Notes: generated by a model from the sequence alone, not told the origin. A stretch of 64,000 nucleotides of DNA from Promicromonospora sukumoe (GCF_014137995.1 NZ_JACGWV010000001.1:3596001-3660000), one strand, 5' to 3'; positions 25,263 through 35,800 are shown, counted from the stretch's first letter. Numbers and translations: made by a program.

Positions 25263-28200
25263 ATGGGAGTTGTCGTGACCGAGCAAGACGCGTTCGGTGG
25301 GCATCCAGGGCAAGTCAATTCGGTGGCCGTGACGCCAGACGGCCACCGCATCCTCACTGGTGGCGAAGATGCGACCGTGCGGGCGTGGGACGCGATATCG
25401 GGCGAGCCCCTCGGCTTATTCCTCGGTCACCGTCGCTCTGTGCGTGCAGTGGCCGTGACGCCAGACGGTCGCCGGGCTGTGACCGTAGGAGGCGAACACA
25501 TGGTGCGGGTCTGGGACCTGACCACGGGTACCCAGACGAACGAGCTCACCGGACACACTGGCTGGGTGAACGCCGTGATTACGACACCCGACGGCCGCCA
25601 AGCCATCACCGCGGGACTTGACGGCAGTGTGCGGTTTTGGGACCTGACCACCGGCACCCAAACCACCGAAATCATCGGGGACTTCTCCGTGCGTGCGGTG
25701 GCCGTGACACCCGATGGTCGCCACGTCATCACCGCCAGTGACGACGACGCGGTGCGGGTCTGGGACCCGACCTTCGGCACTCAAGCCGCCAAGCTCACCG
25801 GACACACCAGCCGGGTGAACGCGGTAGTAGTGACACCCGACGGCCGCGAGGCCATCACCGCGGGAATGGACGGCAGCGTGCGGGTCTGGGACCTGGACAC
25901 CGCCACCCAAACCGCCGAGCTCACCGGACACACCGGCTCGGTGAACGCCGTGGCGGTGACACCCGACGGCCGCTTCGCCATCACCGCCGGGGACGACCGC
26001 GCGGTGCGGGTCTGGGACCTGGACACCGCCACCCAAACCGCCGAGCTCACCGGACACACCAGCCGGGTGAACGCCGTGACAGTGACACCCGACGGCCGCC
26101 ACGCCATCACCGCCGGAGACAACGACGCGGTGCGGATGTGGGACCTGGACACCGCCACCCAAACCGCCGAGCTCACCGGACACACCAGCCGGGTGAACGC
26201 CGTGACAGTGACACCCGACGGCCGCCACGCCATTACGGGTGGGAACGACCGCGCGGTGCGAGTTTGGGATCTGGTCACCGGCACCCAATCCACCGAGCTC
26301 ACCGGACACACCGGCTGGGTGAACGCGGTAGCAGTGACACCCGACGGCCGCCACGCCATCACCGCAGGAAACAACGATGCGGTCCGGATCTGGGATCTGG
26401 CCACCGGGACTCAGACCACCCAGCTCACCGGACTTTTTCGATGGGTGAACGCGGTAGCTCTCACACCCGACGGCCGGCTCGCCATCACGGGAGAGCGCGA
26501 TGGCGCGGTGCGGGTCTGGGATCTGACCACCGGCACGCAGACCACCCAGCTCATCGGACACGCTCACGACGTGAACGCGATAGCTGTTACGCCCGACGGT
26601 CGCCACGCCATCTCCGCAGGAATCGGCCACGGGGTGTGGGTTTGGGACCTGACCACCGGCACCCAGACTGCCCGTATCACCGGACACACTGGTCCAGTGA
26701 ACGCGGTGACCGTTACACCCGACGGGCGCCACGTCGTCATCGCCGGGAGCGACGCGATAGTCCGGATCTGGGATCTGACCACCGCTACCCAGACCGCCCA
26801 GCTCACCGGGCACACCGGCTGGGTGAACGCGGTGGCTGTGACGCCGGATGGTCGTCGCGCCATCACGGTCGCCGATGACGCGACCGTACGAGTCTGGGAT
26901 CTCGCGTCGGGGCGCCTGCTCCACGTCCTACGCGGCCACTGGGGCGCGGTGCTGGATGTCGCTATCATTCCAACATCTGACCAGGCCGGTCAGGAGGCCA
27001 TCAGCGTCGGGGTCGATGGAACGATCCGCGTGTGGGACGTGAACCAAGGCGTTCAAGTCCGTGGCACGTTTGACCCTGGCATCATCAACGTCCTACATGC
27101 AGCAGTTCTGTCGGACGATGCGTCGTCACGTGATGCGCTTGGCCTCGATTCTCACGTGGACGCTATTGGGCGGCTGATTGCCGCTCGTTCGACTCAACCA
27201 CCTCTCGCGATCGCACTCCTGGCTCCGTGGGGTGGTGGGAAGTCGACGTTCTTACGTCTTCTGGACCGCCACGTCACCCAGGCTCACCAGGGTGATGCCG
27301 CGTTTGTCCAGCATCCCCGCGTGGTGACGTTTAACGTCTGGCACTACTCAGACACGTCGGTGCTGGTCGGCCTCGCCACCCAGGTCGTGCGAACCCTGCG
27401 CGGAGACGACAAAGTGCCACCCGATGGCCCCACCGAGACCAGTGGTACGACCGACAGTGACATCCTCGGCCGTCGCGTCCGTGATGCGACGTTGGAAGCA
27501 GCTCGACTCTCTCGGCTCAGGGCTGGGTTGAACACCGAGCGCCCGAGGACTGTTAAGGAGGCGATCGCATGGGCGCATGCCCAGGCCCGGATCCTCCGAC
27601 TCCTGCCTGGGGTTCTCCGGCAGGGCGGACCTGTCCCGGTCCTGTTGGTCGTCGCCAGTCTCGGCATTGCCGCTCTTGCAATCGGTGTCGCGACTGTTCT
27701 GACACTCAACGCTCCCGGCTTTATTGCCTGGGCACAGGATCGCGTTTCCGGGGTTGCCACCATCTGGACGTCCCTTGGCTGGGTCACCGTCGTCTCCGCG
27801 CTCGTAGTTTCTGCCGCGAGGGCCTTGTCGAAGCTGGTCCGGACCTGGCCTCGAGTAGCCGCGTCGTGGTCACGCCTTCGGCGGCTCGTGCTGGACTCCC
27901 TAGCCGAACGTGAGCAGGAACTTGTCGCCGTCGTTTCGACGGCGAGGGCTGCAGACTTCGTCGCCCGCCTCGCCGACCACCTCCACGACCCCCAACGCCT
28001 AGAGAAATTGGACAAGCACCGCGGCGCCGCGGGCGCGGTCCAGGACGAGCTCACCGAACTCGCCCGGCTCCTAGAACGAGCACACGAACAACGCGACGCA
28101 CTGCCCGAAGAGCAGCGCAAGGACCTGGACGCTGTCTACACCGACCGGATCATCCTGCACCTCGACGACTTGGACAGGTGCAAACCTGACAGGGTCGTCG

Positions 28201-29186
28201 AGGTTCTCCACGCTGTCGCGCTCTTGCAGTCGATCCCGTTGTTCATCGTGATCGTGTCGGTCGACCCACGCTGGTTGCGACGATCGGTCGAGCAACATAA
28301 CAACGAGATCTTCCGGTTGGCCGAAGTCCACGAACAGCTGGGCTCAGTTGTTGGCGACCCACTCAGCTTCCTCGACAAGATCTTCCAAATCCCCTACGCA
28401 CTGCCCAAATTGACGCCCGAGATCGCCGGCGACTACCTCCTACGCACTGCCGCCGACGGCAACCTGGTCGATCGTGCATTGCTCGATCTCCAGACCGTCA
28501 CCGAGACACCGTTGCCTCCGAAGGAGGGCAAGACGGCGTCGAACGAAGACCCAACGGACCGCGCGACGCTGCAAGCTGTGCCTGCGCCGACCGACACGCC
28601 CGGTACGTCGGGCAACGAGTTCGACGACGTTCGCCTCAGCGAGCCTCATCTGATCGATCCGGGCACGTTGGAGGCCGTCACCCGTGAACGTCGCGCGAAC
28701 ACGCTGCGCCTGACAAACCACGAGGCCCGTTACCTCGCCGTGGTCGCGCAGGCAGCAACAACCCCGCGGGCCGTGAAGAAGATCCTGAACCTCTACCAGC
28801 TGTTACGCCTCGGGCGGCACGTCGCGGGACATGAGACGTTCGACCGGGAGCGCACCGGCGGCTATCTGTCGGCAGGGTTGTTGCTAGGCCTCCTGGTGGC
28901 CGCGCCCGCGCAAGCAGCGCGGATCTTTCGCGCACTCGACGATTCGCAAGCCGGGATGCCGCTGCCCGCGTTGCTCACGAACGTTCGCGCCGAACACGCG
29001 CTCGTGCGTCATGAGCACTGCCCGGAGTGCAGTATCTGGGACAGGCTCACGATGATGACAGATAACGCGTTGCAGGCCGGGGCGCCCGCGGCATCCGACG
29101 GCTACCAGGACTGGCTGAAAGAAGTCGCCCGGCTGAGCTTCCACACGGAGTACCTCTGGAACGACGACGACGCCGCCGTCCGATAG
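25263..29186 (+). CDS. WD40-repeat / KAP P-loop NTPase fusion protein
   Basis: This protein is 1307 residues from ATG 25263 (GTG 25275 is possible). Residues about 8-610 hold 14 WD40 repeats, nearly all of 42 residues, with the pattern GHT-x2-VNAVAVTPDGRHAITAG, then DAVRVWDL and TGTQT; this is enough for two seven-bladed propellers. Blades 5-8 are almost identical even in DNA. A KAP NTPase follows, with Walker A LAPWGGGKSTFL at about 653, two membrane helices inserted at about 790-820 and 836-856, and Walker B IILHLDDLDRCKPDRV at about 963. The membrane insertion between Walker A and B is the KAP hallmark. KAP proteins include PifA of plasmid F, which excludes phage T7. A defence or stress-sensing role is inferred, with the propellers as sensor. 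Confidence 0.92.
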   Translation: MGVVVTEQDAFGGHPGQVNSVAVTPDGHRILTGGEDATVRAWDAISGEPLGLFLGHRRSVRAVAVTPDGRRAVTVGGEHMVRVWDLTTGTQTNELTGHTGWVNAVITTPDGRQAITAGLDGSVRFWDLTTGTQTTEIIGDFSVRAVAVTPDGRHVITASDDDAVRVWDPTFGTQAAKLTGHTSRVNAVVVTPDGREAITAGMDGSVRVWDLDTATQTAELTGHTGSVNAVAVTPDGRFAITAGDDRAVRVWDLDTATQTAELTGHTSRVNAVTVTPDGRHAITAGDNDAVRMWDLDTATQTAELTGHTSRVNAVTVTPDGRHAITGGNDRAVRVWDLVTGTQSTELTGHTGWVNAVAVTPDGRHAITAGNNDAVRIWDLATGTQTTQLTGLFRWVNAVALTPDGRLAITGERDGAVRVWDLTTGTQTTQLIGHAHDVNAIAVTPDGRHAISAGIGHGVWVWDLTTGTQTARITGHTGPVNAVTVTPDGRHVVIAGSDAIVRIWDLTTATQTAQLTGHTGWVNAVAVTPDGRRAITVADDATVRVWDLASGRLLHVLRGHWGAVLDVAIIPTSDQAGQEAISVGVDGTIRVWDVNQGVQVRGTFDPGIINVLHAAVLSDDASSRDALGLDSHVDAIGRLIAARSTQPPLAIALLAPWGGGKSTFLRLLDRHVTQAHQGDAAFVQHPRVVTFNVWHYSDTSVLVGLATQVVRTLRGDDKVPPDGPTETSGTTDSDILGRRVRDATLEAARLSRLRAGLNTERPRTVKEAIAWAHAQARILRLLPGVLRQGGPVPVLLVVASLGIAALAIGVATVLTLNAPGFIAWAQDRVSGVATIWTSLGWVTVVSALVVSAARALSKLVRTWPRVAASWSRLRRLVLDSLAEREQELVAVVSTARAADFVARLADHLHDPQRLEKLDKHRGAAGAVQDELTELARLLERAHEQRDALPEEQRKDLDAVYTDRIILHLDDLDRCKPDRVVEVLHAVALLQSIPLFIVIVSVDPRWLRRSVEQHNNEIFRLAEVHEQLGSVVGDPLSFLDKIFQIPYALPKLTPEIAGDYLLRTAADGNLVDRALLDLQTVTETPLPPKEGKTASNEDPTDRATLQAVPAPTDTPGTSGNEFDDVRLSEPHLIDPGTLEAVTRERRANTLRLTNHEARYLAVVAQAATTPRAVKKILNLYQLLRLGRHVAGHETFDRERTGGYLSAGLLLGLLVAAPAQAARIFRALDDSQAGMPLPALLTNVRAEHALVRHEHCPECSIWDRLTMMTDNALQAGAPAASDGYQDWLKEVARLSFHTEYLWNDDDAAVR

Positions 29187-29430
29187 GAACCGAAACCCAT
29201 TCAGCCATCACCGCCTCGCCGCTCAAGCGCGTCAAACATCGAACCCGTCAGGCAACTCCAGATCGTTGTCAGCGATCATTGTGGTTCCCGCCTACGCGAC
29301 GGGCAGCATGCCTTCGGCTACGTCGTGTCACCGCGTTGACGCTGACGACTCGCTGCGCTAGTTCGACCAGCCGCCAATCTTCGTCTCGTCGAAGCTATCG
29401 ACGCCGGTTGGCGAAAGGGACCTGTCTCGA
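29187..29430. other. Convergent gap between WD40-KAP and DUF4062 genes
   Basis: These 244 bases lie between two convergent stop codons. I see no gene and no strong terminator hairpin in it. Confidence 0.4.
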
Positions 29431-30579
29431 TCACAGGCCCGTCACGGTGCCGTCGATCGAGACGGGTGCTGGGTCGGGTTCGTTCGCATAGACCTGCGGC
29501 GGGGTCCAGGTGGCCCGTAGACGCCGCGCGCCCTGGTGGGAGGGGCCGAGCGCAAATGAATCAACTCTGGTCGCGGCCTGGTCTGTGATCAGCCGCTCAG
29601 CGAACAACAGTCGCGCCACCGGACGCAGGACGCTGTCGTCCAGGCCCAGTCCCCGCAGCGGTGCCAGCGGATCGATCGGCCGCGTCATCCACCCCATCTG
29701 CTGGCCGAGCAGCGAGGTGCCGAACAGCCCATCGGACAACGCCCGCCGGCCCACCTCGTCAGCCGATATCCCATTGATCGTGGACGCGCGCAGGTTCGAG
29801 CTCCGCTGATCCTGGGCGACCAACGTCAACCGCTCCTCATGACCGATCGTCGAGACAGTCGTCGTGGACAGCCCCGAGATCTGGACCGGCAGCGCGGTAT
29901 GAGGGGAGGCGAACGGGACACCTCCAGCTCGGCTGTCCCGCAACCGCACCAGCTCGGCATGGACCGCGTCGCTGCGCACCGCCGCGGTGAGCGAGATCGT
30001 CCTCCCGTCGTTGGTGATCTCGCGCGCACGAAACAGTGTCCGGCCCACCCGCACCCAAGGTGCCAGTTCCTCCGCCGCCAATTCCTCCAGGCGGCGCCGC
30101 ACCCGCCTGCCGAGGTCTTCCGGGTCGGTCCACGGGCTCGTCGTGTACAGATTGCGGGCACCCTGGATCAGATCGCGCTGCGCACCATCCATCTCTCCGC
30201 CGGTCTCGCCGTTGACAAACAGGCACAACCGCAGCCCGTTGCGTTCGGCTTCCAAGAACTCCGCATGCGTGGCTGAGTACCCGTCGGGCATCCGCACGCC
30301 GTAGCGCGAGCCCCACATGCCGACGTAGACCTCGGAGCTGCGAACTCCCGAGAGGTAGGCCTGCTCGGCCGAGATGTCCTGCGCGCCGAGATCCTCGAAC
30401 ATCACCGCCGTCGCCCCGACCGACTCGATCGCTGCCCGCACCGCGGCCCGCTCGTCGGGCATGTCGGTGATCAGGCTGGATACGAACACCCGCCGCCCGC
30501 TCGCCCACGCCCGCACATCCTCCCCGGCAGCCGCCAAAGAGGCCGAGCGCTGGTCAATCAGCAACGACGCATCATCCAT
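29431..30579 (-). CDS. DUF4062 (TIR-like) domain protein
   Basis: In this 382-residue protein, residues about 28-125 match DUF4062: RRVFVSSLITDMPDERAAVR, an AVMFEDLGAQ strand, the VYVGMWGSRYGVR motif and GYSATHAEFLEAERNGLRLC. DUF4062 is a TIR/STIR-related fold often found N-terminal to STAND NTPases in conflict proteins. Here no NTPase follows; the remaining 250 residues are unassigned and carry LTLVAQDQRSSNLRASTING and a winged-helix-like tail. The ribosome site GGAGGT abuts ATG 30579, so the true start could be slightly downstream. It converges on the WD40-KAP gene and may belong with it functionally. That link is inference. Confidence 0.8.
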   Translation of the reverse strand: MDDASLLIDQRSASLAAAGEDVRAWASGRRVFVSSLITDMPDERAAVRAAIESVGATAVMFEDLGAQDISAEQAYLSGVRSSEVYVGMWGSRYGVRMPDGYSATHAEFLEAERNGLRLCLFVNGETGGEMDGAQRDLIQGARNLYTTSPWTDPEDLGRRVRRRLEELAAEELAPWVRVGRTLFRAREITNDGRTISLTAAVRSDAVHAELVRLRDSRAGGVPFASPHTALPVQISGLSTTTVSTIGHEERLTLVAQDQRSSNLRASTINGISADEVGRRALSDGLFGTSLLGQQMGWMTRPIDPLAPLRGLGLDDSVLRPVARLLFAERLITDQAATRVDSFALGPSHQGARRLRATWTPPQVYANEPDPAPVSIDGTVTGL

Positions 30580-30695
30580 ACCTCCAGTCCATCACGGACA
30601 GGCCAGGAGATTTGAGCGCACACGCGAGCCTTACACGCCAACGGTGCAGCAGTCCCGTCTCGAATGTTCACCCATGGGCTGGGCGCGCCAGACCG

Positions 30696-31469
30696 TCAGC
30701 TGATGTTCTGTATGAGGACCGGTCGGGCAAGCAGAACGGACGTGGCGCCGTCGTACGTCTCGGATTGAACATCACAGACCTCTGCAACTACGCGTGCCGA
30801 GTGGATGCGCTCCCGAATCCACGTTTCCGGTGTGCCTGGGACCGCACTGGGGTAGGTCGCGCGCGTCGTCTGTCCCCACGCGAACTCTGCCCGCTCCCCC
30901 GGCCCGGGCTCGTACGCATCTTCGTAGTCGTGGACATGCTGGGCGACCGCGGCACCGGTGAGCCGGAGTTCGGCGGCCACGATCCGGGACAGGAATCCTG
31001 GCTCTGACGGGTAGTCATGAGCCAGTTCGCCGGGCTTCCACGGGCTCCAACGCCGTGTCGGGAGATTGTCCAGTGAGCCCAGCATCACGACCTGAAGCGG
31101 CCGACCACGATTCCCACGTCGCGATTCGACGGTGGCGTGCGCCCAGAACGCCACGGCGGCACCGGGCACCTCCAGTCCGTCCAGATCAGCGAAGTAGAGA
31201 AACGGCATGACGCCAACAGCTAGATTTGTGACCTTCATGTCGACGAGCTGCCCTTTTCGGACAGCGCGACGAGGATTCCGGGTGACTCGGCGACGATGGT
31301 CGATTCGACGCAGTCGCAGCGCACGATCGACGTTCCGTGTGAACCCGCTTTCGATTGTCGTCTCCACCGCGCTCATCAAGACCCGCTCCAGCCCGAACTT
31401 CTCCACGGACTGAATCACGCGGCTGTCCTCTATCTCCCGCAGCGCGCGGTTGGACTCGTAGAACGCCAT
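30696..31469 (-). CDS. Hypothetical protein of the defence-like cassette
   Basis: This 257-residue protein is not recognised. The start ATG 31469 has AAGGG nine bases upstream. The N-terminal half is basic (LRLRRIDHRRRVTRNPRRAV) and is followed by MPFLYFADLDGLEVPGAAVA, then WSPWKPGELAHDY, LRLTGAAVAQHVHDYEDAYE and a C-terminal VLLARPVLIQNIS. There is no signal peptide or membrane helix. It lies between the DUF4062 gene and another unknown gene, all read leftwards with gaps of 41-117 bases, so an operon is likely. Codon use agrees with a real gene. Confidence 0.7.
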   Translation of the reverse strand: MAFYESNRALREIEDSRVIQSVEKFGLERVLMSAVETTIESGFTRNVDRALRLRRIDHRRRVTRNPRRAVRKGQLVDMKVTNLAVGVMPFLYFADLDGLEVPGAAVAFWAHATVESRRGNRGRPLQVVMLGSLDNLPTRRWSPWKPGELAHDYPSEPGFLSRIVAAELRLTGAAVAQHVHDYEDAYEPGPGERAEFAWGQTTRATYPSAVPGTPETWIRERIHSARVVAEVCDVQSETYDGATSVLLARPVLIQNIS

Positions 31470-31510
31470 GATTCGAGACCCTTCTTTGTGGTCGTGATGG
31501 CCACGACGTG

Positions 31511-32578
31511 TCAGGCGGAACCCTTGGACGGCTTAACCATCCCCAGGTGCCATGGCGAGGGCAACATGATGTAGGGGTTGTTGGCGCGTGAGACCTGATA
31601 CCTGCCCACCGCGAGCATGTACGCGCCGATCAGCGTGGCCCGCTGATCCTCGTCCAACCCCAGCGCGGCCGCCTGCTGCTTCGTGACCACCACCTTCAGC
31701 GACGGGTCCCGCACGCCGTCGGCATAGAGCATGAACGATCCTGTACTTACGTTGCTCTCCACGCGGCGGACGCGACCCCAGTAGCCACGGGTCTGCCCAG
31801 CGGACCTTGCGGGGTCGGTACTGGTCATGTGTACGAAGAAGACCGCGGCCAGCATCGGAGCCGTTTCCTCCACGGCGACCATCACCTCAGGGTCGAGCTT
31901 GCCCGCGAGCAACGCGGACAGCACAGTGCGCAGGCGACGTGTGGTCGCTCCCTCACCCACAACCGCCCACGCGGGGCGCAGAACGTGCCTGACCGACGTG
32001 GCCCCCGGCACATCGTCATCCGGCCTCCGGCGCTGATCTGGACCTGTCGATGGCCGGGGCGGGTCAACACGGAGCGTGATCAGCCCGGCGGACGCTGTCA
32101 GCACCTGGGCGTCACGTCCCTCGTCGCCCTCGGCGTCGTCGGACGCGATCGACGCCGAGGAACAGCCGTCGCTGTGCGCGGTGTTGTAGAAGCACGGGCG
32201 GCGGCCGTCGACCGACCGACGTCGATAGTGCGCCGCGCCGGCGCACGCTGCACCCGAGGGCACGCTGCCATCGCAGACCAGCTGCAGCCGCGAACGCTCG
32301 TCGGGGCCGAGGCGGCCGTAGACGTCCACAGACACGATCGCGCCGGTGCGCTCGTCTCGGGCGGCCTCCACCGGTAGAGGATCGCATCCACACCCCGGCA
32401 CGACCAGACCACCACCAGCCCACCGCACCATGGAGACCAGCACGGGCCCCGGCCCAACCGAGTCCGGGGCAACGCCGCCAAGGATCCGTCTGCGCATCGC
32501 CGCCGCGTCGCTGGTGAGGAGGCTGCCCCCACCGAAGGCACGACCCGTCCACCGCTGCCCCGAAGTCAAGTACGACAC
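31511..32578 (-). CDS. Hypothetical protein, first gene of the cassette
   Basis: This 355-residue protein is not recognised. GTG 32578 is the longest start; the ribosome site is weak, and an in-frame ATG (MRRRILGGVAPDSVG) is an alternative. The N-terminal half contains several Cys (VVPGCGCDP, LVCDGSVPSGAACAG, RPCFYN, DGCSS) that could bind metal. The C-terminal half includes VMVAVEETAPMLAAVFFVHM, GYWGRVRRVESN and LKVVVTKQQAAALGLDEDQR. It lies 41 bases upstream of the next unknown gene in the same direction. Its function may be tied to the DUF4062 gene downstream. Confidence 0.65.
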   Translation of the reverse strand: MSYLTSGQRWTGRAFGGGSLLTSDAAAMRRRILGGVAPDSVGPGPVLVSMVRWAGGGLVVPGCGCDPLPVEAARDERTGAIVSVDVYGRLGPDERSRLQLVCDGSVPSGAACAGAAHYRRRSVDGRRPCFYNTAHSDGCSSASIASDDAEGDEGRDAQVLTASAGLITLRVDPPRPSTGPDQRRRPDDDVPGATSVRHVLRPAWAVVGEGATTRRLRTVLSALLAGKLDPEVMVAVEETAPMLAAVFFVHMTSTDPARSAGQTRGYWGRVRRVESNVSTGSFMLYADGVRDPSLKVVVTKQQAAALGLDEDQRATLIGAYMLAVGRYQVSRANNPYIMLPSPWHLGMVKPSKGSA

Positions 32579-32868
32579 GGCGCTGCGTTGTGCCTGCGCC
32601 GCAGGGCACCGCTGTCCACATCGGATGCACTCGGGATCGGAAGGGGCTCCATCCTAGCCTGGCACCATCGGATGGCAATGGCGAGACGTCCTTGTTCAGC
32701 CTTCGCGGAGGGCCGCGCCAGTCTCGTACGCATGATCCACATCGGTGTCCCGACCAGGCTGCCATCTACCCGCAAGGCCCACTGACATCAACAAAGAGCC
32801 ACGTACCTCCTGACGACTGGCTGTCTGGCCACCCACCGGCGGTGCTCGGTCGCAAAAGTGAGCCTCGT
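32579..32868. other. Gap between relaxase and the unknown-gene operon
   Basis: These 290 bases hold no supported gene. They lie downstream of the relaxase stop and upstream of the 31511-32578 gene on the minus strand, so they should hold the promoter of that operon. I see no clear terminator hairpin. Confidence 0.4.
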
Positions 32869-35800
32869 TTACCAGCTCCCGGCGGTCGCCCGGTCGCGTT
32901 CCTGCTCGGCGCGGCCGCGGCGAGCGCGTTCGTCGGCCTCTCGGCGCATCCATTCGGCGCTGACCCGCGCGTCAGCCAGCACGGCTGGCGCCCGTCCCAG
33001 CGGCTTGGGGCGGGGCCGGACCGGCCGGGCCACGGGTCGAGTTCCGGTGCCGCGGGCGGTGATGGTGTCCAGAGCCCGGTCGGCGATACCGCGGGCGTCG
33101 GCGCGCTCGCCCTGCCCGATCTGGGGTCCGAGTGGGTGGACGGGGTCGGTGATCTGGTACCTGTCGCGGTATGCCAGTACCTGCTCCATCGCCACCATCC
33201 AGGCCTCGCGTGCGGGACCGGGCAGGGGCGGCGGGATGATGGCCTCCATCCACAGCTGCGGGTCGGTGAGGGCGTCCTGGACCAGGGTGTTCAGGCGGGC
33301 AGCGATGAGGTCGGCGTGACGGGCCAGCCACGCGGCCACAAGCGGGTCCGTCTCCCACGCACGCGCGGCGTCGGTCTCCCGGTGTCCCGGGTCGGCGGGG
33401 TCGGTGTAGAGGGCGCCGTCGTGGTCCGGGCCGGTGTGCGCGTCGGGCAGGATCCGGCTGGCGAGGTGGTCGGTCACGACTCGCCGTACGGAGGGGACGT
33501 CGAGCTGGGCGTGGGTCGCCGAGCCGGGGGTGTCGCCGATGGCGCGTGCGACGTGTTCGACCAGGGGCCACCACTGGTCCAGCCCGACCCGGTCGTAGAG
33601 GTGGTCGACGAGGGCCCGCAGCGCCGGGATCTGTCGTTCGAAATGGTCCAGCTCTCGGATGGTCTGCAAGTTGGGCTCCATCGCGAACCAGCTCAGCGGC
33701 ATCGTCTCGGCCAGAGCACCGGCGAGAGCCCCGGGATTGTCGGTCGCGGTCTGCGCGGGGTCGGTCGGCAGATCAAGCGCTTGGGCGCGGGTGGCTTCTT
33801 CGAGGGTCAGCATGGCCCAGACCCGGGCCGCCGCGGTGCGGCCCGCGGCGTCGGGGTCCAGGGCGACGATCAGGTCGGACAGGTCCCTACCGGTCGCGTC
33901 ACGCAGGGCTTGCAGGTGCTGCTCGGTGATGCCGGTACCGCCGGCCGCGACCGGCACGATCTCGACCCCAGTCTGCTCCGCCAGGCGGACGGCGGCCAGA
34001 TGCAGGGCGGCGTGGTCGGTCGGGCCCTCGACCAACACCGGCCGGGCACCGGCCGCCAGGCGACTGATCGCGTCGGGGTCCAGACCGTAGACGAGCTCGC
34101 CCTTGCGGTACGCGGCGGTCTCGGGAGTGTTCAGGTACTTCGGTGCCCGCCCGTCACCGGTGTCTGCCTCGGCGGGGTTAATGCGTGCGGTGACGCCGAC
34201 GACCTGCCCGGTCTGGTCGCGGTAGGGGAACACGATCCGGTTGCGGAACTTGTCGATGACCCGCCCGTTCTTGGTACGGGTGGCGACCCCTGCGGTGACG
34301 AGCTGGTCGGGCGTGTACCCGAGGGACTCCAGGTGGTCGGTCAGGCCGGTCCACAACGCGGGAGCGGCACCCCATTCCGCGTCAATCAGGCCGCGGCTGG
34401 TCATGTACCGGGTCGCCCAGGACTGGGTGGACTTCTGCCCGGTCCACCATGCCCAGGCCCGGCTGGTGATCTCGACGACCAGGTCCCGCTCCCCCGCGTC
34501 GACCACAGGCTCCTTGGCACCGGTCCTGGCCGGCTCCCGATCCGTGCCCGCCGGGACGCACAAACCGCCCGTCGCACTGCTTTTGGTTCCGGCTTCCTGC
34601 GGCGCTGAGCCGTGCGACGGCGTCGTCCCGAGCGGGTCACCAAGCTCGTCCGCGCCGATCGTCGGGGCGCCAGCGGCCCAGACCATTTCGTCGGTGGTGT
34701 CGGGTGCTGTCGTGATCCAGGCCGGAAGTCCGCGCTCGTCGTGGTCGTGGGGGCGGGGTAGGCCGATGCGGTGGTGCAGGACCTTCGCGATCGACCGGGC
34801 GTTGCCGAACCCCGTGCTGGCCGCGCGGCGGACCACGGTGGCGGGGTCGGTACCGGCGGCCTCATGCATGGACAGCCGCTTGGCCAGCACCGGCCACACC
34901 TCATCGCCCAGGACCCGGTCCGCCACCCGGCCGGGCAGCACCGACCGCATAGCCTCTGCGAGGCGACCGGTGCGGTCTGGTTCGAGGAAGGCGAGGTAGG
35001 CGTCCTCGTACTCCGGGACGAGGCGGGCCAGGGAGTGCGCGTAATCCCACTCGTCCTCGATGACCCGGGAGGCGGACTGTTCCTCGCCGTCACGGTCCAG
35101 GACACCCTTGAGCGCGTTCAGCACCGCCCGCTCCAGGTCCGGCTGACGGTGCGGGTCCAATTCCAGGACGTCGTCCGTCTCCACGTAGACCCGGTTGGAG
35201 TCCGCGCCGCGGGTGATGGCGGTGTAGAGCTCGTTGCGGGTCATCCCAACGCCGACCATCGCGTGGGAGGTGTCGACGGTCATGCCCTGCACCCGGTGGA
35301 TCGTGGCCGCGTATCCGAGCTCGACATGCGCCGCGACGTAGTCGGCCGGGAGCACCACGGTCGCCCCAGTCTCCAGGTGGGTGGCCTGCAGCGCACCGTT
35401 CTCGTCGCGGGCGGTCACGCGCCAGAGGTCGCCGTTGCGGACCCAGTCGCGAGCCCAGTCGATGTGCCCGTCGTCGTGCTGGGCGCGCAGGTGGCGGTTG
35501 TTCAGCCGGGTCACGATGACGTCCCCGATCCCGGCCCGGTTCTCGTCGTGCAGGGCCACGCCGTCGTCCTCGACCTCGCCGCGGGTCACGCGGTGCAGGC
35601 GGGCGCGGGCGGACAGCTCGGTGACGAGGGTGTTGGTCGCGGCGATCATGATGGTCTTGCGACCGTGGTCGGAGTCGGTCTGCCAGTTGGCGAACATCTC
35701 CTCCGCCATCGCCGCTGCCGACCCACCCTGGGTGCGACGGCTGGTGATGTAGAAGTCCAGGCCACGGTGGTCGCCGTCGCGGAGCTGGAGGGAGGCTTCT

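Noticed and set aside
25416-26924. A 502-codon open frame antisense to the WD40 repeats, plus other open frames there
   Set aside because: The 126-base repeat unit is a multiple of three, so absence of a stop in one unit opens all frames across the array. No ribosome site, and the sense strand has clear WD40 blades.
25300-26950. Tandem 126-bp repeats as a CRISPR or satellite array
   Set aside because: The units are coding WD40 blades in frame with a KAP NTPase; there are no unique spacers.
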